Below are positions 1-7,973 of a stretch of DNA of 64,000 bases, piece by piece. Numbering within the stretch: position 1 is the first letter of the stretch; the number at the start of each line of letters is the position of its first letter. Below the pieces are notes generated by a model. The model saw only the letters and a program-made list of their open reading frames with translations. It ran no database searches and was not told where the DNA came from. This DNA comes from Rhodococcus sp. HNM0563 (GTDB lineage: Bacteria > Actinomycetota > Actinomycetes > Mycobacteriales > Mycobacteriaceae), in the NCBI RefSeq assembly GCF_012726195.1, contig NZ_JAASAF010000005.1, positions 1 to 64,000 on the forward strand, written 5' to 3'. Both the position numbers and the translations under genes were made by a program.

Positions 1-33
1 TCGTCAGGGTGTGGGAGAGTAGGTCGCCGCCGT
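1..33 (+). rRNA. rrf: 5S rRNA, 3' end only
   Basis: The first bases contain GTGGGAGAGTAGGTCGCCGC, which matches the highly conserved 3' strand of bacterial 5S rRNA. Two hairpins follow directly, as expected at the end of an rRNA operon. The rest of the gene, and presumably 23S and 16S rRNA, lies left of the window. The exact mature 3' end is estimated. Confidence 0.85.
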
Positions 34-104
34 GCATTCGTTCCGAAGGGGGACTCACTTTGTGGGTCCCCCTTCGTGTTTTTCGTTGCCGTGTATTCGT
101 TCCG
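29..104 (+). repeat. Short direct repeat, one copy before each rRNA terminator
   Basis: GCCGTGCATTCGTTCCG at 29-45 recurs at 88-104 with one mismatch (C to T). Each copy runs straight into a G-rich hairpin, so the unit 'repeat plus hairpin' appears to have been duplicated behind the 5S gene. Confidence 0.75.
45..83 (+). terminator. Intrinsic terminator of the rRNA operon
   Basis: A 14-bp stem (45-58 with 62-75, one G-T pair) closes on a 3-base TTT loop and is followed by a short T run (79-83). It sits about 12 bases after the 5S rRNA end, so it is the likely first terminator of the rRNA transcript. Confidence 0.85.
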
Positions 105-137
105 GTGAGGGGCTCCACTTCGTGGGGCCCCTCACCG
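103..137 (+). terminator. Second hairpin behind the rRNA operon
   Basis: A 16-bp stem (103-118 with 122-137, one G-T pair) closes on a TTC loop. It has no T run directly after it. It follows the first terminator in tandem and probably backs it up. Confidence 0.65.
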
Positions 138-333
138 CGTTGTCTGAATATTTCTGTCTTCCCGCTGCTCTGGAACCTTCGCGCAGGTTACGAGATGGTA
201 ACAACGCGATTCTGGTTTCCGGTTTGACCCTTTCTGTCGGTAACGTCCGCTGGGCAGATCCGTTGGGTCGTGCTGCAAGGCGGTACGGATCCTCCCGGGT
301 CGTTCCTAGTGACGACGAAAGGGATTTGGGACG
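138..333. other. Non-coding leader before ehuB
   Basis: No convincing gene is seen between the second rRNA hairpin and ehuB. A TTGACC box lies at 223-228, but no good -10 box stands at the right distance. A ribosome-binding stretch GAAAGGG at 317-323 serves ehuB. The ehu promoter must lie here, or the operon is reached by read-through from the rRNA operon. Confidence 0.5.
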
Positions 334-1233
334 ATGAGTATGCGACTTGGTAGAAATGCGGCCGTGAGGTTCGCCGCTGGTGTTGCCGGACTGGGACTTG
401 TCGGTGCATCTATCGCCGGCTGCACCAGTACGGACACCGGAAGCGCGGAGGGTGGGACAACCCTCGAGAGCTTGCGAGAGGCCGGAACTGTCACTGTCGG
501 ATTCGCCGGTGAGGCCCCGTACAGCTTCATGGAGGACGGCGAACTCACCGGTGCGACCGTTGCCCTTCACCGTGAGATCTTCAAGAACCTCGGTATCGAG
601 AACGTGGAAGGCGTCGCCACCGACTTCGGTGCGCTCATTCCCGGTCTCCAGGCAGGTCGGTTCGACGTTGTCAGTGCCGGCATGTCGATCCTGCCGCAGC
701 GATGCGAGCAGGCGCTGTTCAGTGAGCCCGAGTTCAACTACACGACAGCGTTGATGGTGCCTGAGGGCAATCCTCAGAACCTGTCGGACATCCAATCGGT
801 CAGCGACTCGGGCGCCAGCCTGGCGGTCATGACAGGCGCGATCGAGTCGGATTATGCCGCGGAGTCGGGAATCGACGCGATGCAGGTCGCATCCGCGCAG
901 GACGGCATGGACGCGGTGATCAACGGTCGTGCCGACGTCTTCGCTCTCACCGGTATCTCGCTCAACTGGATGAAGCAGAACAACGAGTCGGCACCGGTCG
1001 ACGTCACGCAGTCGTTCGTCGCCGAGATCGGCGGAGTGCCTCAGGTCGGTGCAGGCGGCACCGTCTTCCGCTTGGGCGACGAAGAACTTCGCGACGCCTA
1101 CAACGAAGAGCTTCAGAAGATCACGTCGGACAAGGACAAGTACCTGTCGATCGTCGGTGAATTCGGTTTCACCGAAGAGGAATTGCCCGATCCGGAACTG
1201 ACCACGGCGATGCTCTGCGAGGGCGTCTCCTGA
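334..1233 (+). CDS. ehuB: Ectoine/hydroxyectoine-type ABC transporter, substrate-binding lipoprotein
   Basis: This 299-residue solute-binding protein should capture the substrate outside the membrane and hand it to the two permeases encoded next. The N-terminus has a lipoprotein signal ending in SIAGC, with Cys30 as the lipid anchor. The mature part is a family-3 (polar amino-acid type) binding fold. The stretch GVATDFGALIPGLQAGRFD and the ...PQRCEQ.FSEP motif resemble EhuB of the ectoine system more than general glutamate binders. It opens the four-gene operon ehuBCDA. ATG 334 has GAAAGGG 10 bases upstream; ATG 340 is an alternative. Substrate is inferred from family likeness; another compatible solute or amino acid is possible. 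Confidence 0.8.
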   Translation: MSMRLGRNAAVRFAAGVAGLGLVGASIAGCTSTDTGSAEGGTTLESLREAGTVTVGFAGEAPYSFMEDGELTGATVALHREIFKNLGIENVEGVATDFGALIPGLQAGRFDVVSAGMSILPQRCEQALFSEPEFNYTTALMVPEGNPQNLSDIQSVSDSGASLAVMTGAIESDYAAESGIDAMQVASAQDGMDAVINGRADVFALTGISLNWMKQNNESAPVDVTQSFVAEIGGVPQVGAGGTVFRLGDEELRDAYNEELQKITSDKDKYLSIVGEFGFTEEELPDPELTTAMLCEGVS

Positions 1234-1249
1234 GAGCGGGTTCTCCAGA

Positions 1250-1984
1250 ATGGATTTCGGTTCGAAGATCGAGGCGCTGACAAATGCGTTTCCTCGAATA
1301 CTCGATGGAATCCTGGTCACTCTCTACCTCACGATCGGTAGTGCGTTCTTCGCGTTCCTGCTGGCCGTCGCCTTCGGGCTGGCGGCCGGCGCGAAGAACC
1401 TGGTCCTGAGGGGGAGTTCCCGGATCGTCATCGAGTTCTTCAGGGGTACTTCGCTTCTGGTGCAGTTGTTCTGGTTCTTCTATGTCATGCCGCTGTTCGG
1501 CTACCGGCTCGAGCCGATCGTGTGCGGCATCCTCGCACTGTCGTTGAACTACGGCGCGTACGGTGCCGAAGTGGTGCGCGGCGCGATCGCGTCGGTCCCG
1601 CGTCCGCAATGGGAGGCCGCGACCGCGCTGAATTTCAGTTATTGGCAGCGTCTTCGGAAGGTCATCTTTCCGCAAGCATGGGCAGAAATGATTCCCCCGC
1701 TGACGAACTTGCTGATCCAGCTGCTCAAGGGCACAGCGCTCGCAAGCTATATCCTCTTGCAGGATCTGACCTTCGAGATCGAGCAGTTGCGTCGCACCAC
1801 CGGCGACACACTTTTCGCCTTCGGTGTCGGGCTCGTCTTGTACTTCATTGTGGGATATGCGTTGACGCTGTTGATGAATGCGCTCGAGGTGCGGGCGAAG
1901 AGCAGACTGGGGACAGGGCCATCGATGCGTGAGATCTTCGGCCTCGCACCGGTTGTCGACAAGCCCGAGGAGGTGAAGACATGA
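1250..1984 (+). CDS. ehuC: Ectoine/hydroxyectoine-type ABC transporter, permease
   Basis: A 244-residue inner-membrane permease of the His/Glu/Gln/Arg family. It has several hydrophobic spans, the first at about residues 17-45, and an EAA loop in the middle (around QWEAATALNFSYWQRLRKVI) that docks onto the ATPase. It lies 16 bases after ehuB and overlaps ehuD by the four bases ATGA, so translation of the two permeases is probably coupled. With EhuD it should form the transmembrane heterodimer. No strong ribosome site is seen before ATG 1250. Confidence 0.8.
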   Translation: MDFGSKIEALTNAFPRILDGILVTLYLTIGSAFFAFLLAVAFGLAAGAKNLVLRGSSRIVIEFFRGTSLLVQLFWFFYVMPLFGYRLEPIVCGILALSLNYGAYGAEVVRGAIASVPRPQWEAATALNFSYWQRLRKVIFPQAWAEMIPPLTNLLIQLLKGTALASYILLQDLTFEIEQLRRTTGDTLFAFGVGLVLYFIVGYALTLLMNALEVRAKSRLGTGPSMREIFGLAPVVDKPEEVKT

Positions 1985-2625
1985 CCGTCGACTGGAGTTG
2001 GCAACGCGCCTGGGATGCGCTTCCGGTGTTGCTCGAAGGATTCAAGATAACCCTGCTCGCCACAGTCCTCGGTTTCTTTCTCGCCGCAGTGTTGGGCTTA
2101 GTTGTGGCAATCGCCCGACGAAGTTTGCCGCGTCCCTTGTCGATGGTGCTCGGAGCCGTCGTCGAGTTCATTCGCCTCACACCGTTGGTCGTCCAGTTGC
2201 TCTTCGTGTACTACATGCTTCCGCAGTTCAGTGCGCTGCAGATCGGTATCGCGGTATTGGGCATCCATTACGCGACGTACATGGCCGAGGTGTATCGGGC
2301 CGGGATCGAAGCCGTACCTGTGGGGCAGTGGGAGGCAGCAAGGGCATTGTCGTTGCCGAGCAGCCGTACGTGGCGGGCGGTCATCTTGCCGCAGGCCGTG
2401 CGTCGGGTGGTTCCTGCGCTGGGAAATTACGCAGTCTCGATGTTCAAGGACACGCCGTTTCTCTTCACCATTTCGGTGGTCGAGATGGTCACTGCAGCGC
2501 AGCAGTTCGGTGCCAGGAATTTCCAGTATCTCGAGCCGTTGACATTGGCCGGATTGATCTTCCTGATAGCGAGCTACCCGACCTCATTGCTGATTCGCCG
2601 ATTGGAGCGTCGTCTTGCCTACTGA
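1981..2625 (+). CDS. ehuD: Ectoine/hydroxyectoine-type ABC transporter, permease
   Basis: A 214-residue second permease, homologous in layout to EhuC, with an EAA loop around VGQWEAARALSLPSSRTWRA. It starts on the ATGA overlap with ehuC and its 3' end overlaps the likely TTG start of the ATPase gene. The tight packing fits a single polycistronic message for an importer made of EhuB (binding), EhuC and EhuD (channel), and EhuA (energy). Confidence 0.8.
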   Translation: MTVDWSWQRAWDALPVLLEGFKITLLATVLGFFLAAVLGLVVAIARRSLPRPLSMVLGAVVEFIRLTPLVVQLLFVYYMLPQFSALQIGIAVLGIHYATYMAEVYRAGIEAVPVGQWEAARALSLPSSRTWRAVILPQAVRRVVPALGNYAVSMFKDTPFLFTISVVEMVTAAQQFGARNFQYLEPLTLAGLIFLIASYPTSLLIRRLERRLAY

Positions 2626-3451
2626 TCTGACCAAGGACACCGGTGGAGCTGCGGATCCATCCGGCGGTGGAACGTCGGGCGAGCCGATGATCCGGTTCGA
2701 ATCCGTAGTGAAGCAGTTCGGCGACAACGTCGTGCTCGACCACCTCGACTTCGATGTCGCCCCCGGCGACCGCGTGACCTTGATCGGGCCGAGTGGCTCG
2801 GGCAAGACCACGATCCTGAGGCTTCTCATGACCTTGGAGAAAGTCGACGGCGGAGTGGTATGGGTCAAGGGCGAGCCGTTGAGCCACGAGCGCAAGGGAG
2901 CCAAACTTGTTCCCGCGTCCGAGAAGCACCTGCGCAAAGTGCGGCAGAGCATCGGCATGGTGTTCCAGCATTTCAACCTGTTTCCGAACATGAACGTGAT
3001 GGAGAATCTCACCGAGGCGCCCATCCACGTGCTGGGCCGCAAGAAGGCCGATGCGGAAGCTCGGGCGCGCGAACTACTCGCGATGGTGGGTCTGTCCGAC
3101 AAGGAGAAAGCGCACCCGACTCAGCTGTCGGGCGGTCAACAGCAGCGCGTGGCCATCGCCCGTGCGCTGGCGATGGACCCCGACATCCTGCTGCTCGACG
3201 AGGTCACGTCGGCGCTCGACCCGGAGCTCGTCGCCGACGTGCTCGACGTTCTGCGGCAGATCGCGGACACCACCGACATCACGATGCTGATCGTCACGCA
3301 CGAGATGCATTTCGCCAGGGACGTCTCCAACCGTGTCCTGATGTTCGACAAGGGGCGAATCATCGAACAGGGTACGCCCGAGGTCATTTTCACCAATCCG
3401 AAAGAGGAACGGACCCGCAAGTTCCTCGACGCAGTCCTCGCAGGGGAGTGA
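2615..3451 (+). CDS. ehuA: Ectoine/hydroxyectoine-type ABC transporter, ATPase
   Basis: A 278-residue ATP-binding subunit that powers the EhuCD channel. Visible motifs: Walker A GPSGSGKTT (58-66), ABC signature LSGGQQQR (171-178), Walker B ILLLDE (191-196), and the switch histidine in IVTHEMHF. The frame opens at TTG 2615 inside the end of ehuD. ATG 2687, just before MIRFESVVKQFG where family similarity begins, is an equally plausible start and would remove a 24-residue Gly/Asp-rich head. It is the last gene of the operon; a hairpin at 3458-3494 follows. Confidence 0.85.
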   Translation: MPTDLTKDTGGAADPSGGGTSGEPMIRFESVVKQFGDNVVLDHLDFDVAPGDRVTLIGPSGSGKTTILRLLMTLEKVDGGVVWVKGEPLSHERKGAKLVPASEKHLRKVRQSIGMVFQHFNLFPNMNVMENLTEAPIHVLGRKKADAEARARELLAMVGLSDKEKAHPTQLSGGQQQRVAIARALAMDPDILLLDEVTSALDPELVADVLDVLRQIADTTDITMLIVTHEMHFARDVSNRVLMFDKGRIIEQGTPEVIFTNPKEERTRKFLDAVLAGE

Positions 3452-3457
3452 GGGAGC

Positions 3458-3494
3458 GAGGTCACTCGGCCGGTACTGCCAGCCGAGTGGCCTC
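3458..3494. terminator. Shared terminator hairpin between ehuA and the cyclase gene
   Basis: A 13-bp stem (3458-3470 with 3482-3494, one G-T pair) spans the stop codon of the minus-strand cyclase gene and lies 7 bases after the ehuA stop. There is no T run. It probably stops both convergent transcripts. Confidence 0.6.
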
Positions 3495-5006
3495 CGCCCG
3501 GCCGCGCAATGTGATTTCGTCCTGCACGGTCCATTCGGATGCCTCGTCGCTCGCGGCGGTGTCGAGGGCGCGACCCGATGCAAGGACGTAGCCCGGCACG
3601 GTTTTCGCGAGGTCGGACAAACGCGCCGCCTCGTTCACCGGGTCTCCGATCACGGTGTACTCGAAACGTTCTGCGGCGCCGATGTTTCCCGCGACCGCCC
3701 GACCTGCCGCAACCCCGATTCCCGCGCGACACTCGGGGATCTCGGCGGCGAGTCGATGTGCCATCGTGCGAGCGGTCCGCAACGCACGACCGGACGCATC
3801 GTCGACCCGCAGCGGTGCACCGAAGATCGCCAGCGCCGCGTCACCCTCGAACTTGTTGACCGACCCACCGGCGCGGTGGACTTCCTCCACGACCACCGCG
3901 AAGAAACGATTGAGCAAGGCGACAACCTCGACAGGGGGCCACTCGCTTGCCAGGGCCGTCGACCCGACGATGTCGATGAACAGCACTGCGACATCGCGTT
4001 CCTCGCCGCCGAGGATGTCTGCGCTCTCGAGTGCTTCGGCCGCGACATCTCTTCCGACGTGCCTACCGAAGACTTCTCTGATGCGCTCGCGTTCCCGCAA
4101 TCCATCGGCCATGCGGTTGAATCCGGCCTGGAGTTCGCCGAGTTCGGTGCCGTCGTACACCACGATTTTCGTGTCCAGGTCGCCTTTCTCGATCTGTGAC
4201 ATGCCGTATTGCACCGATTCGATCGGGGCAATACTCGAGCGCACGCTGAGGAACAGCAGCAACGAACCGACGAGCAGGGTGATGCTTCCGAGCGCGAGGA
4301 TGGTCACGGCGAAACGGACCGGGGTGACCGGACGAATGAAACTGAACACCGCGATCAGCATCAGTCCGATCACGGGGATACTGCTGCCGAGAACCCACGC
4401 GAGCATCACCCGACCGGTGGTTCCGGCAAGGCGATGACGTCGGGGTGCCCCTGCCTCGAGTGCCCGTGCTGCGATCGGCCGAAGCGCGAATTCGGTGAAC
4501 AGATAGACGAACCCGCACACGGTGGTTCCGGCGAGCAGGATCGTGATGGACACCTTGGGAATAGTGTCGGGATCGATGATCCCGAGGCACGTGGTGAACA
4601 GGACCAGCCCGATGACCCAGAGGAAACCCTGTTGCAGGGTCATCCGCAGCGGGAGATTCAGGGCAGTGCGTTGCTCTCGGGCGGTGGGACGACGGCCGTC
4701 GAGAGCCCAGGCCAGATGATCCACACCGTAGCGGGTGCCGAGAACCGTCCCGACAACGATCGCCACGACCACATACGCCGGAGCGAGGACGGCGATCACA
4801 ATGAGGAACTCCGAGGTGAGCAACGACGGCCCGGGGATCACGACATTGATGAGGGTCGCTGCGATCAAGGCGCCGACGATGTGAGTGCCCGCCAGCGAGA
4901 GAGTCAGCAAAGACTGGACCCGAATTCGGAGCCGCCGGACCGGCTCCTCAGGCTGTCCCAGGATCGCGGAACCGAGCGGCGCGGTACGGCTGTTGCGTGC
5001 TGACAT
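3462..5006 (-). CDS. Membrane-bound class III adenylate cyclase with HAMP domain
   Basis: A 514-residue protein expected to make cAMP from ATP. Residues about 31-255 hold six hydrophobic spans. A HAMP linker follows (about 255-310), then a class III catalytic domain. Metal-binding aspartates are Asp345 in LFIDIVGST and Asp389 in NKFEGDAALAIFG. The stretch VIGDPVNEAARL (452-463) carries the adenine-selecting Asp and the transition-state Asn/Arg pair. All key residues are present, so it should be active. Architecture matches M. tuberculosis Rv1318c-Rv1320c and Rv3645. Here only one copy is present. Its -10 box (TACGCT on the minus strand, 5016-5021) lies 9 bases from the ATG, so the leader is nearly absent. 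A cAMP phosphodiesterase homologue lies at 26426. Confidence 0.88.
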   Translation of the reverse strand: MSARNSRTAPLGSAILGQPEEPVRRLRIRVQSLLTLSLAGTHIVGALIAATLINVVIPGPSLLTSEFLIVIAVLAPAYVVVAIVVGTVLGTRYGVDHLAWALDGRRPTAREQRTALNLPLRMTLQQGFLWVIGLVLFTTCLGIIDPDTIPKVSITILLAGTTVCGFVYLFTEFALRPIAARALEAGAPRRHRLAGTTGRVMLAWVLGSSIPVIGLMLIAVFSFIRPVTPVRFAVTILALGSITLLVGSLLLFLSVRSSIAPIESVQYGMSQIEKGDLDTKIVVYDGTELGELQAGFNRMADGLRERERIREVFGRHVGRDVAAEALESADILGGEERDVAVLFIDIVGSTALASEWPPVEVVALLNRFFAVVVEEVHRAGGSVNKFEGDAALAIFGAPLRVDDASGRALRTARTMAHRLAAEIPECRAGIGVAAGRAVAGNIGAAERFEYTVIGDPVNEAARLSDLAKTVPGYVLASGRALDTAASDEASEWTVQDEITLRGRAEATRLAVPAE

Positions 5007-5015
5007 GGTCGTTCG

Positions 5016-5042
5016 AGCGTAGACGAGGTCATCCCTTAGGGT
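5016..5042. promoter_or_regulatory. Back-to-back promoters of the cyclase gene and nucS
   Basis: A minus-strand -10 box TACGCT (5016-5021) serves the cyclase and a plus-strand -10 box TAGGGT (5037-5042) serves nucS. They are 15 bases apart. The -35 region expected for nucS (near 5014-5019) therefore overlaps the cyclase -10 box. Confidence 0.55.
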
Positions 5043-5048
5043 GGGCGT

Positions 5049-5726
5049 GTGCGCCTAGTGATTGCTCGTTGCCGTGTCGACTACATCGGACGTCTGACCG
5101 CACACCTTCCCACCGCACGCCGATTGTTGTTGGTGAAAGCGGACGGGTCGGTGAGCGTGCATGCCGACGACCGTGCCTACAAGCCTCTCAACTGGATGAG
5201 CCCGCCGTGCTGGTTGTCGGAAGAGGCTCCGGAGGAGGACACCGCGGCGCTCTGGGTGGTCACGAACAAGGCCGGCGAGCAGTTGCGAATCACCATCGAG
5301 GAGATCGAGCACGACTCGAGCCATGAACTCGGAGTCGATCCGGGCCTGATCAAGGACGGTGTCGAAGCGCACCTACAGGAACTGCTCGCCGAACATGTGG
5401 AAACCCTCGGTGCGGGATACAGCCTGGTGCGGCGCGAGTTTCCGACGGCCATCGGCCCTGTCGACCTACTGTGCCGCGATGCCGACGGCGCCACGGTCGC
5501 GGTCGAAATCAAGCGGCGTGGTGAGATCGACGGGGTGGAACAGCTCACGCGCTATCTCGAACTGCTCAATCGGGATCCGCTTCTCGCGCCCGTGAGCGGA
5601 GTGTTTGCCGCCCAACAGATCAAGCCGCAGGCCAAGACGCTCGCGACCGATCGCGGTATCCGCTGCCTGGTACTCGATTACGAGGCGTTGCGGGGGATCG
5701 AGAGCACCGAGTTCCGGCTGTTCTGA
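5049..5726 (+). CDS. nucS: Mismatch-specific endonuclease NucS/EndoMS
   Basis: A 225-residue nuclease of the non-canonical actinobacterial and archaeal mismatch repair route, which replaces MutS/MutL. It cuts both strands at G-T, G-G and T-T mismatches. Residues 1-95 form the N-terminal DNA-binding and dimerisation part. The C-terminal RecB-like nuclease core shows Asp139 (GPVDLLCRD) and the E-x-K pair Glu153/Lys155 ([10 protein letters not shown]). The C-terminus ends in FRLF, like the tail that contacts the sliding clamp. GTG 5049 is chosen because TAGGGT ends 6 bases before it (leaderless). The gene is divergent from the cyclase, as in mycobacteria. Confidence 0.93.
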   Translation: MRLVIARCRVDYIGRLTAHLPTARRLLLVKADGSVSVHADDRAYKPLNWMSPPCWLSEEAPEEDTAALWVVTNKAGEQLRITIEEIEHDSSHELGVDPGLIKDGVEAHLQELLAEHVETLGAGYSLVRREFPTAIGPVDLLCRDADGATVAVEIKRRGEIDGVEQLTRYLELLNRDPLLAPVSGVFAAQQIKPQAKTLATDRGIRCLVLDYEALRGIESTEFRLF

Positions 5727-5729
5727 GCC

Positions 5730-6068
5730 ATGCCACGCCGGAATCGTCCTCATGCGTCGCGCAAACACGCAAAAGCGAACACCGAGTCGTCGGGCTCGGG
5801 GTCCTCGTCCTTCGGTTGGGCGACCACGCGGTCCGAGTCGGGCCCTGCCGGTGCGGAGTCCGAACAGTTCACGGTGCGGACGGTGCCGGGGTCGCGAGCG
5901 ACGAAACCGTATCGCTGTCCGGGATGCGACCACGAGATCGCACCGGGGACGCCCCACATCGTGGCGTGGTCGAACGACGTTCCCGGCGGTGCCGACGATC
6001 GTCGGCATTGGCACAACGGATGCTGGTCGGCCCGCGCACGACGGGGGCCGACCCGGCGTTGGTCCTGA
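5730..6068 (+). CDS. Small conserved zinc-ribbon-like protein
   Basis: A 112-residue basic protein 3 bases after nucS, probably co-transcribed. The first 50 residues are Arg/Ser/Gly-rich and look disordered. The second half contains YRCPGCDHEIAPGTPH and then HWHNGCW, a Cys-x-x-Cys ... His-x-x-Cys set typical of a zinc ribbon or HNH-like fold. Homologues next to nucS are often labelled ATP/GTP-binding protein, for which I see no nucleotide motif. The last codons lie in a short tandem repeat. Its position hints at a link to NucS, but no function can be assigned. Confidence 0.75.
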   Translation: MPRRNRPHASRKHAKANTESSGSGSSSFGWATTRSESGPAGAESEQFTVRTVPGSRATKPYRCPGCDHEIAPGTPHIVAWSNDVPGGADDRRHWHNGCWSARARRGPTRRWS

Positions 6069-6101
6069 CCCGGCGTTGGTCCTGACCAGACGACGGTCCT
6101 G
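6051..6101 (+). repeat. 17-bp tandem repeat across a stop codon
   Basis: ACCCGGCGTTGGTCCTG occurs perfectly at 6051-6067 and 6068-6084. A diverged third copy follows at 6085-6101. The junction of copies 1 and 2 forms the TGA stop (6066-6068) of the zinc-ribbon gene. Confidence 0.85.
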
Positions 6102-6120
6102 CTACCCGGCGTGGTTGCGA

Positions 6121-7311
6121 CTACCGCCGCACTCTGCTCGCCACCGCAGGCGAACGACCACTGCCGCCGGGGCGCGGAGACTCGCCTCGGGCCGGAGCCG
6201 GCGGCTGAGTCTGCTTCGGAGCCTTCGGGGTTGTGCCTCGGTCGCTTACGCGTGCTTCGGCTTCGTCTGAGTCGGTGCTGTTGCTCGCACTCTTCTCGGT
6301 GTCGGGCTTGTCGGACCCCGGCCGCGAGTTCGTGGTGCTGGGCTCGCCGTTCTTGCCTCCGCGCCGGGCGCTGTCGGACTCGGCCTTTGCTGCGGGCTGG
6401 GCGGACGCGTTGTCCTCGACATCCGACGGTGCTGGGGTGTCGTCCGAGAGGTTGCGGGCAAGGAGGTCGGTTTCCTCGGTTGCTGCCGCGAGCATGTCGG
6501 GTACGCCGTCGAGCTGTTCACGGACGGCATCGAGCTGCCCGAGGATGCGTCCCCGCATGACGAGCAGTTCCTCGGTGAGCCCCTTGGCGTTCGCGATCTT
6601 GCGTTCGGAGGCCTCGGTGGCCACAGCGAGGCGTCGACTCGCTTCGGAGGTGGCCTGTTCGAGGCGACGCTCTGCTTCGCCCTTGCTCGAGCGCTCGAGC
6701 TCGTCGAGTGAACCGAGCAGTTTCGACCGGCGTTCGGACATCGTGATCTCGAAGTCCTGCTGCACCTGCTCACGCTTGCTTTCGGCCTCGGCGGCGCGAC
6801 GGTCGGCCTCGGCGCGCGCGGCGGCGACGATCCGGTCGGCTTCGGTACGTGCGGCAGCCATCGTGCGGGAGTGTTCTTCCTCGCAGGCAAGGCGACGGTT
6901 CTCGAGGTCCTCGAGTCGCTTCTCGAAATCGCCGCGGAGGCGAATGCCTTCTTGCTCGGCGAGAGAGACCATCTCGGCGGCATCGCTCTCAGCGCGGGCT
7001 CGAAGCTCCGACGCTTCGTCGGATGCCAGTCGGAGCATCCGGGAGATGCGGTCGCTCATGCCTTCCGCGGTGGTCGGAGGCACCGAGAGGCGATCGACGT
7101 CCTTGCGGAGATCGTCGATCTCGTTCCGGGCATTCTCCAGCTGACGGGCCAGATCACGGGCCTGTGCGGATGCTGCGTCGCGGTCGGTTGCCGTCACGCG
7201 GAGCTCGGCTTCGAATCGGGCGAAGTAGTTGGTCACCTCGTCGCGGTCGAAGCCCTTCCGCACGATGGAGAACGGCAGGTGACTGGGAGCGCGATCACGA
7301 TCGAAGACCAT
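6121..7311 (-). CDS. DivIVA-domain-like coiled-coil protein
   Basis: A 396-residue protein. The N-terminus (about 10-35, FSIVRKGFDRDEVTNYFARF) resembles the membrane-curvature-sensing DivIVA domain of Wag31. Residues about 40-270 form a long coiled coil rich in Ala, Glu and Arg, with a 'SxxxxAxE' heptad-like pattern. The last 110 residues are low complexity (Ser, Pro, Asp, Lys, Arg) and probably disordered. By analogy it could mark poles or septa or scaffold the cell-wall machinery, but it is not Wag31 itself, which sits in the dcw cluster. It converges on the nucS pair and is followed, on the same strand, by nothing. The ATG at 7311 begins MVFDRDRAPSHLPF. Confidence 0.7.
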   Translation of the reverse strand: MVFDRDRAPSHLPFSIVRKGFDRDEVTNYFARFEAELRVTATDRDAASAQARDLARQLENARNEIDDLRKDVDRLSVPPTTAEGMSDRISRMLRLASDEASELRARAESDAAEMVSLAEQEGIRLRGDFEKRLEDLENRRLACEEEHSRTMAAARTEADRIVAAARAEADRRAAEAESKREQVQQDFEITMSERRSKLLGSLDELERSSKGEAERRLEQATSEASRRLAVATEASERKIANAKGLTEELLVMRGRILGQLDAVREQLDGVPDMLAAATEETDLLARNLSDDTPAPSDVEDNASAQPAAKAESDSARRGGKNGEPSTTNSRPGSDKPDTEKSASNSTDSDEAEARVSDRGTTPKAPKQTQPPAPARGESPRPGGSGRSPAVASRVRR

Positions 7312-7390
7312 GAAGCCAATCTACCCGCTCGAATCCGGGATCACTTGGGCAGCTCCAGCACCACAGTGCTGGAGCTACTCACACATCGGG

Positions 7391-7876
7391 TCAGTGAGCG
7401 GGGTTCGCGGCGGGCTCGACGAGCTCGACGAGAACGCCACCGGCATCCTTCGGATGCAGGAAGTTGATCCGCGAATCGGCCGTGCCGCGACGCGGTGCGT
7501 CGTACAGAAGTCGCACGCCTTGTTCACGCAGGTGCGTGGAGATCGCATCGAGGTCGGTGACCCGGTAGGCGAGCTGCTGCAATCCGGGGCCGCTACGGTC
7601 GATGAACTTCGCGATGGTCGAGTTCTCGTCGAGCGGGGCCAGCAGCTGGATCTGGGTGGCACCGTCGGGGCTGCCCGGAACGGAGAGCATGGCCTCCCGG
7701 ACGCCCTGCTCCTCGTTGATCTCTTCGTGCGTGGACACGAGCCCGACGTTCTCGGCGTACCACGTGAGTGCGGCGTCGAGATCGGGGACGGCGATGCCGA
7801 CGTGGTCGATCGCCGTGACGAGCCCGGAGGACAGAGCTGCCGCGACAGGCGACGATGTGGGGGAGGTCTCGGTCAT
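7391..7876 (-). CDS. Methylmalonyl-CoA epimerase
   Basis: A 161-residue glyoxalase/VOC-fold enzyme that converts (S)- to (R)-methylmalonyl-CoA in propionate, odd-chain fatty acid and branched amino-acid breakdown. The N-terminal motif AIDHVGIAVPDLDAAL supplies a metal-binding His, and the C-terminal LVELVEP supplies the Glu. The order epimerase (minus) and thiolase (plus) matches Rv1322A-fadA4. ATG 7876 is chosen by alignment to that family. ATG 7912 is in frame and would add 12 residues; neither has a clear ribosome site. Confidence 0.88.
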   Translation of the reverse strand: MTETSPTSSPVAAALSSGLVTAIDHVGIAVPDLDAALTWYAENVGLVSTHEEINEEQGVREAMLSVPGSPDGATQIQLLAPLDENSTIAKFIDRSGPGLQQLAYRVTDLDAISTHLREQGVRLLYDAPRRGTADSRINFLHPKDAGGVLVELVEPAANPAH

Positions 7877-7973
7877 ACCTCTGACGGTAGCGGTACCGTT
7901 GGTCAAGCTCATATCGGGTCCCGGGTATCCCACCGAGTGAGCATCCGCATTGTCTATTCGGAGGACATTTCCC

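Noticed and set aside
223-246. TTGACC at 223 as a promoter for ehuB
   Set aside because: The only -10-like sequence (TAACGT at 241) is 12 bases away, too short for a working promoter.
55-1320. A 421-codon minus-strand frame opposite ehuB
   Set aside because: It covers the rRNA terminators and ehuB and has a shadow-like composition. The plus strand has a clear lipoprotein and binding-protein fold.
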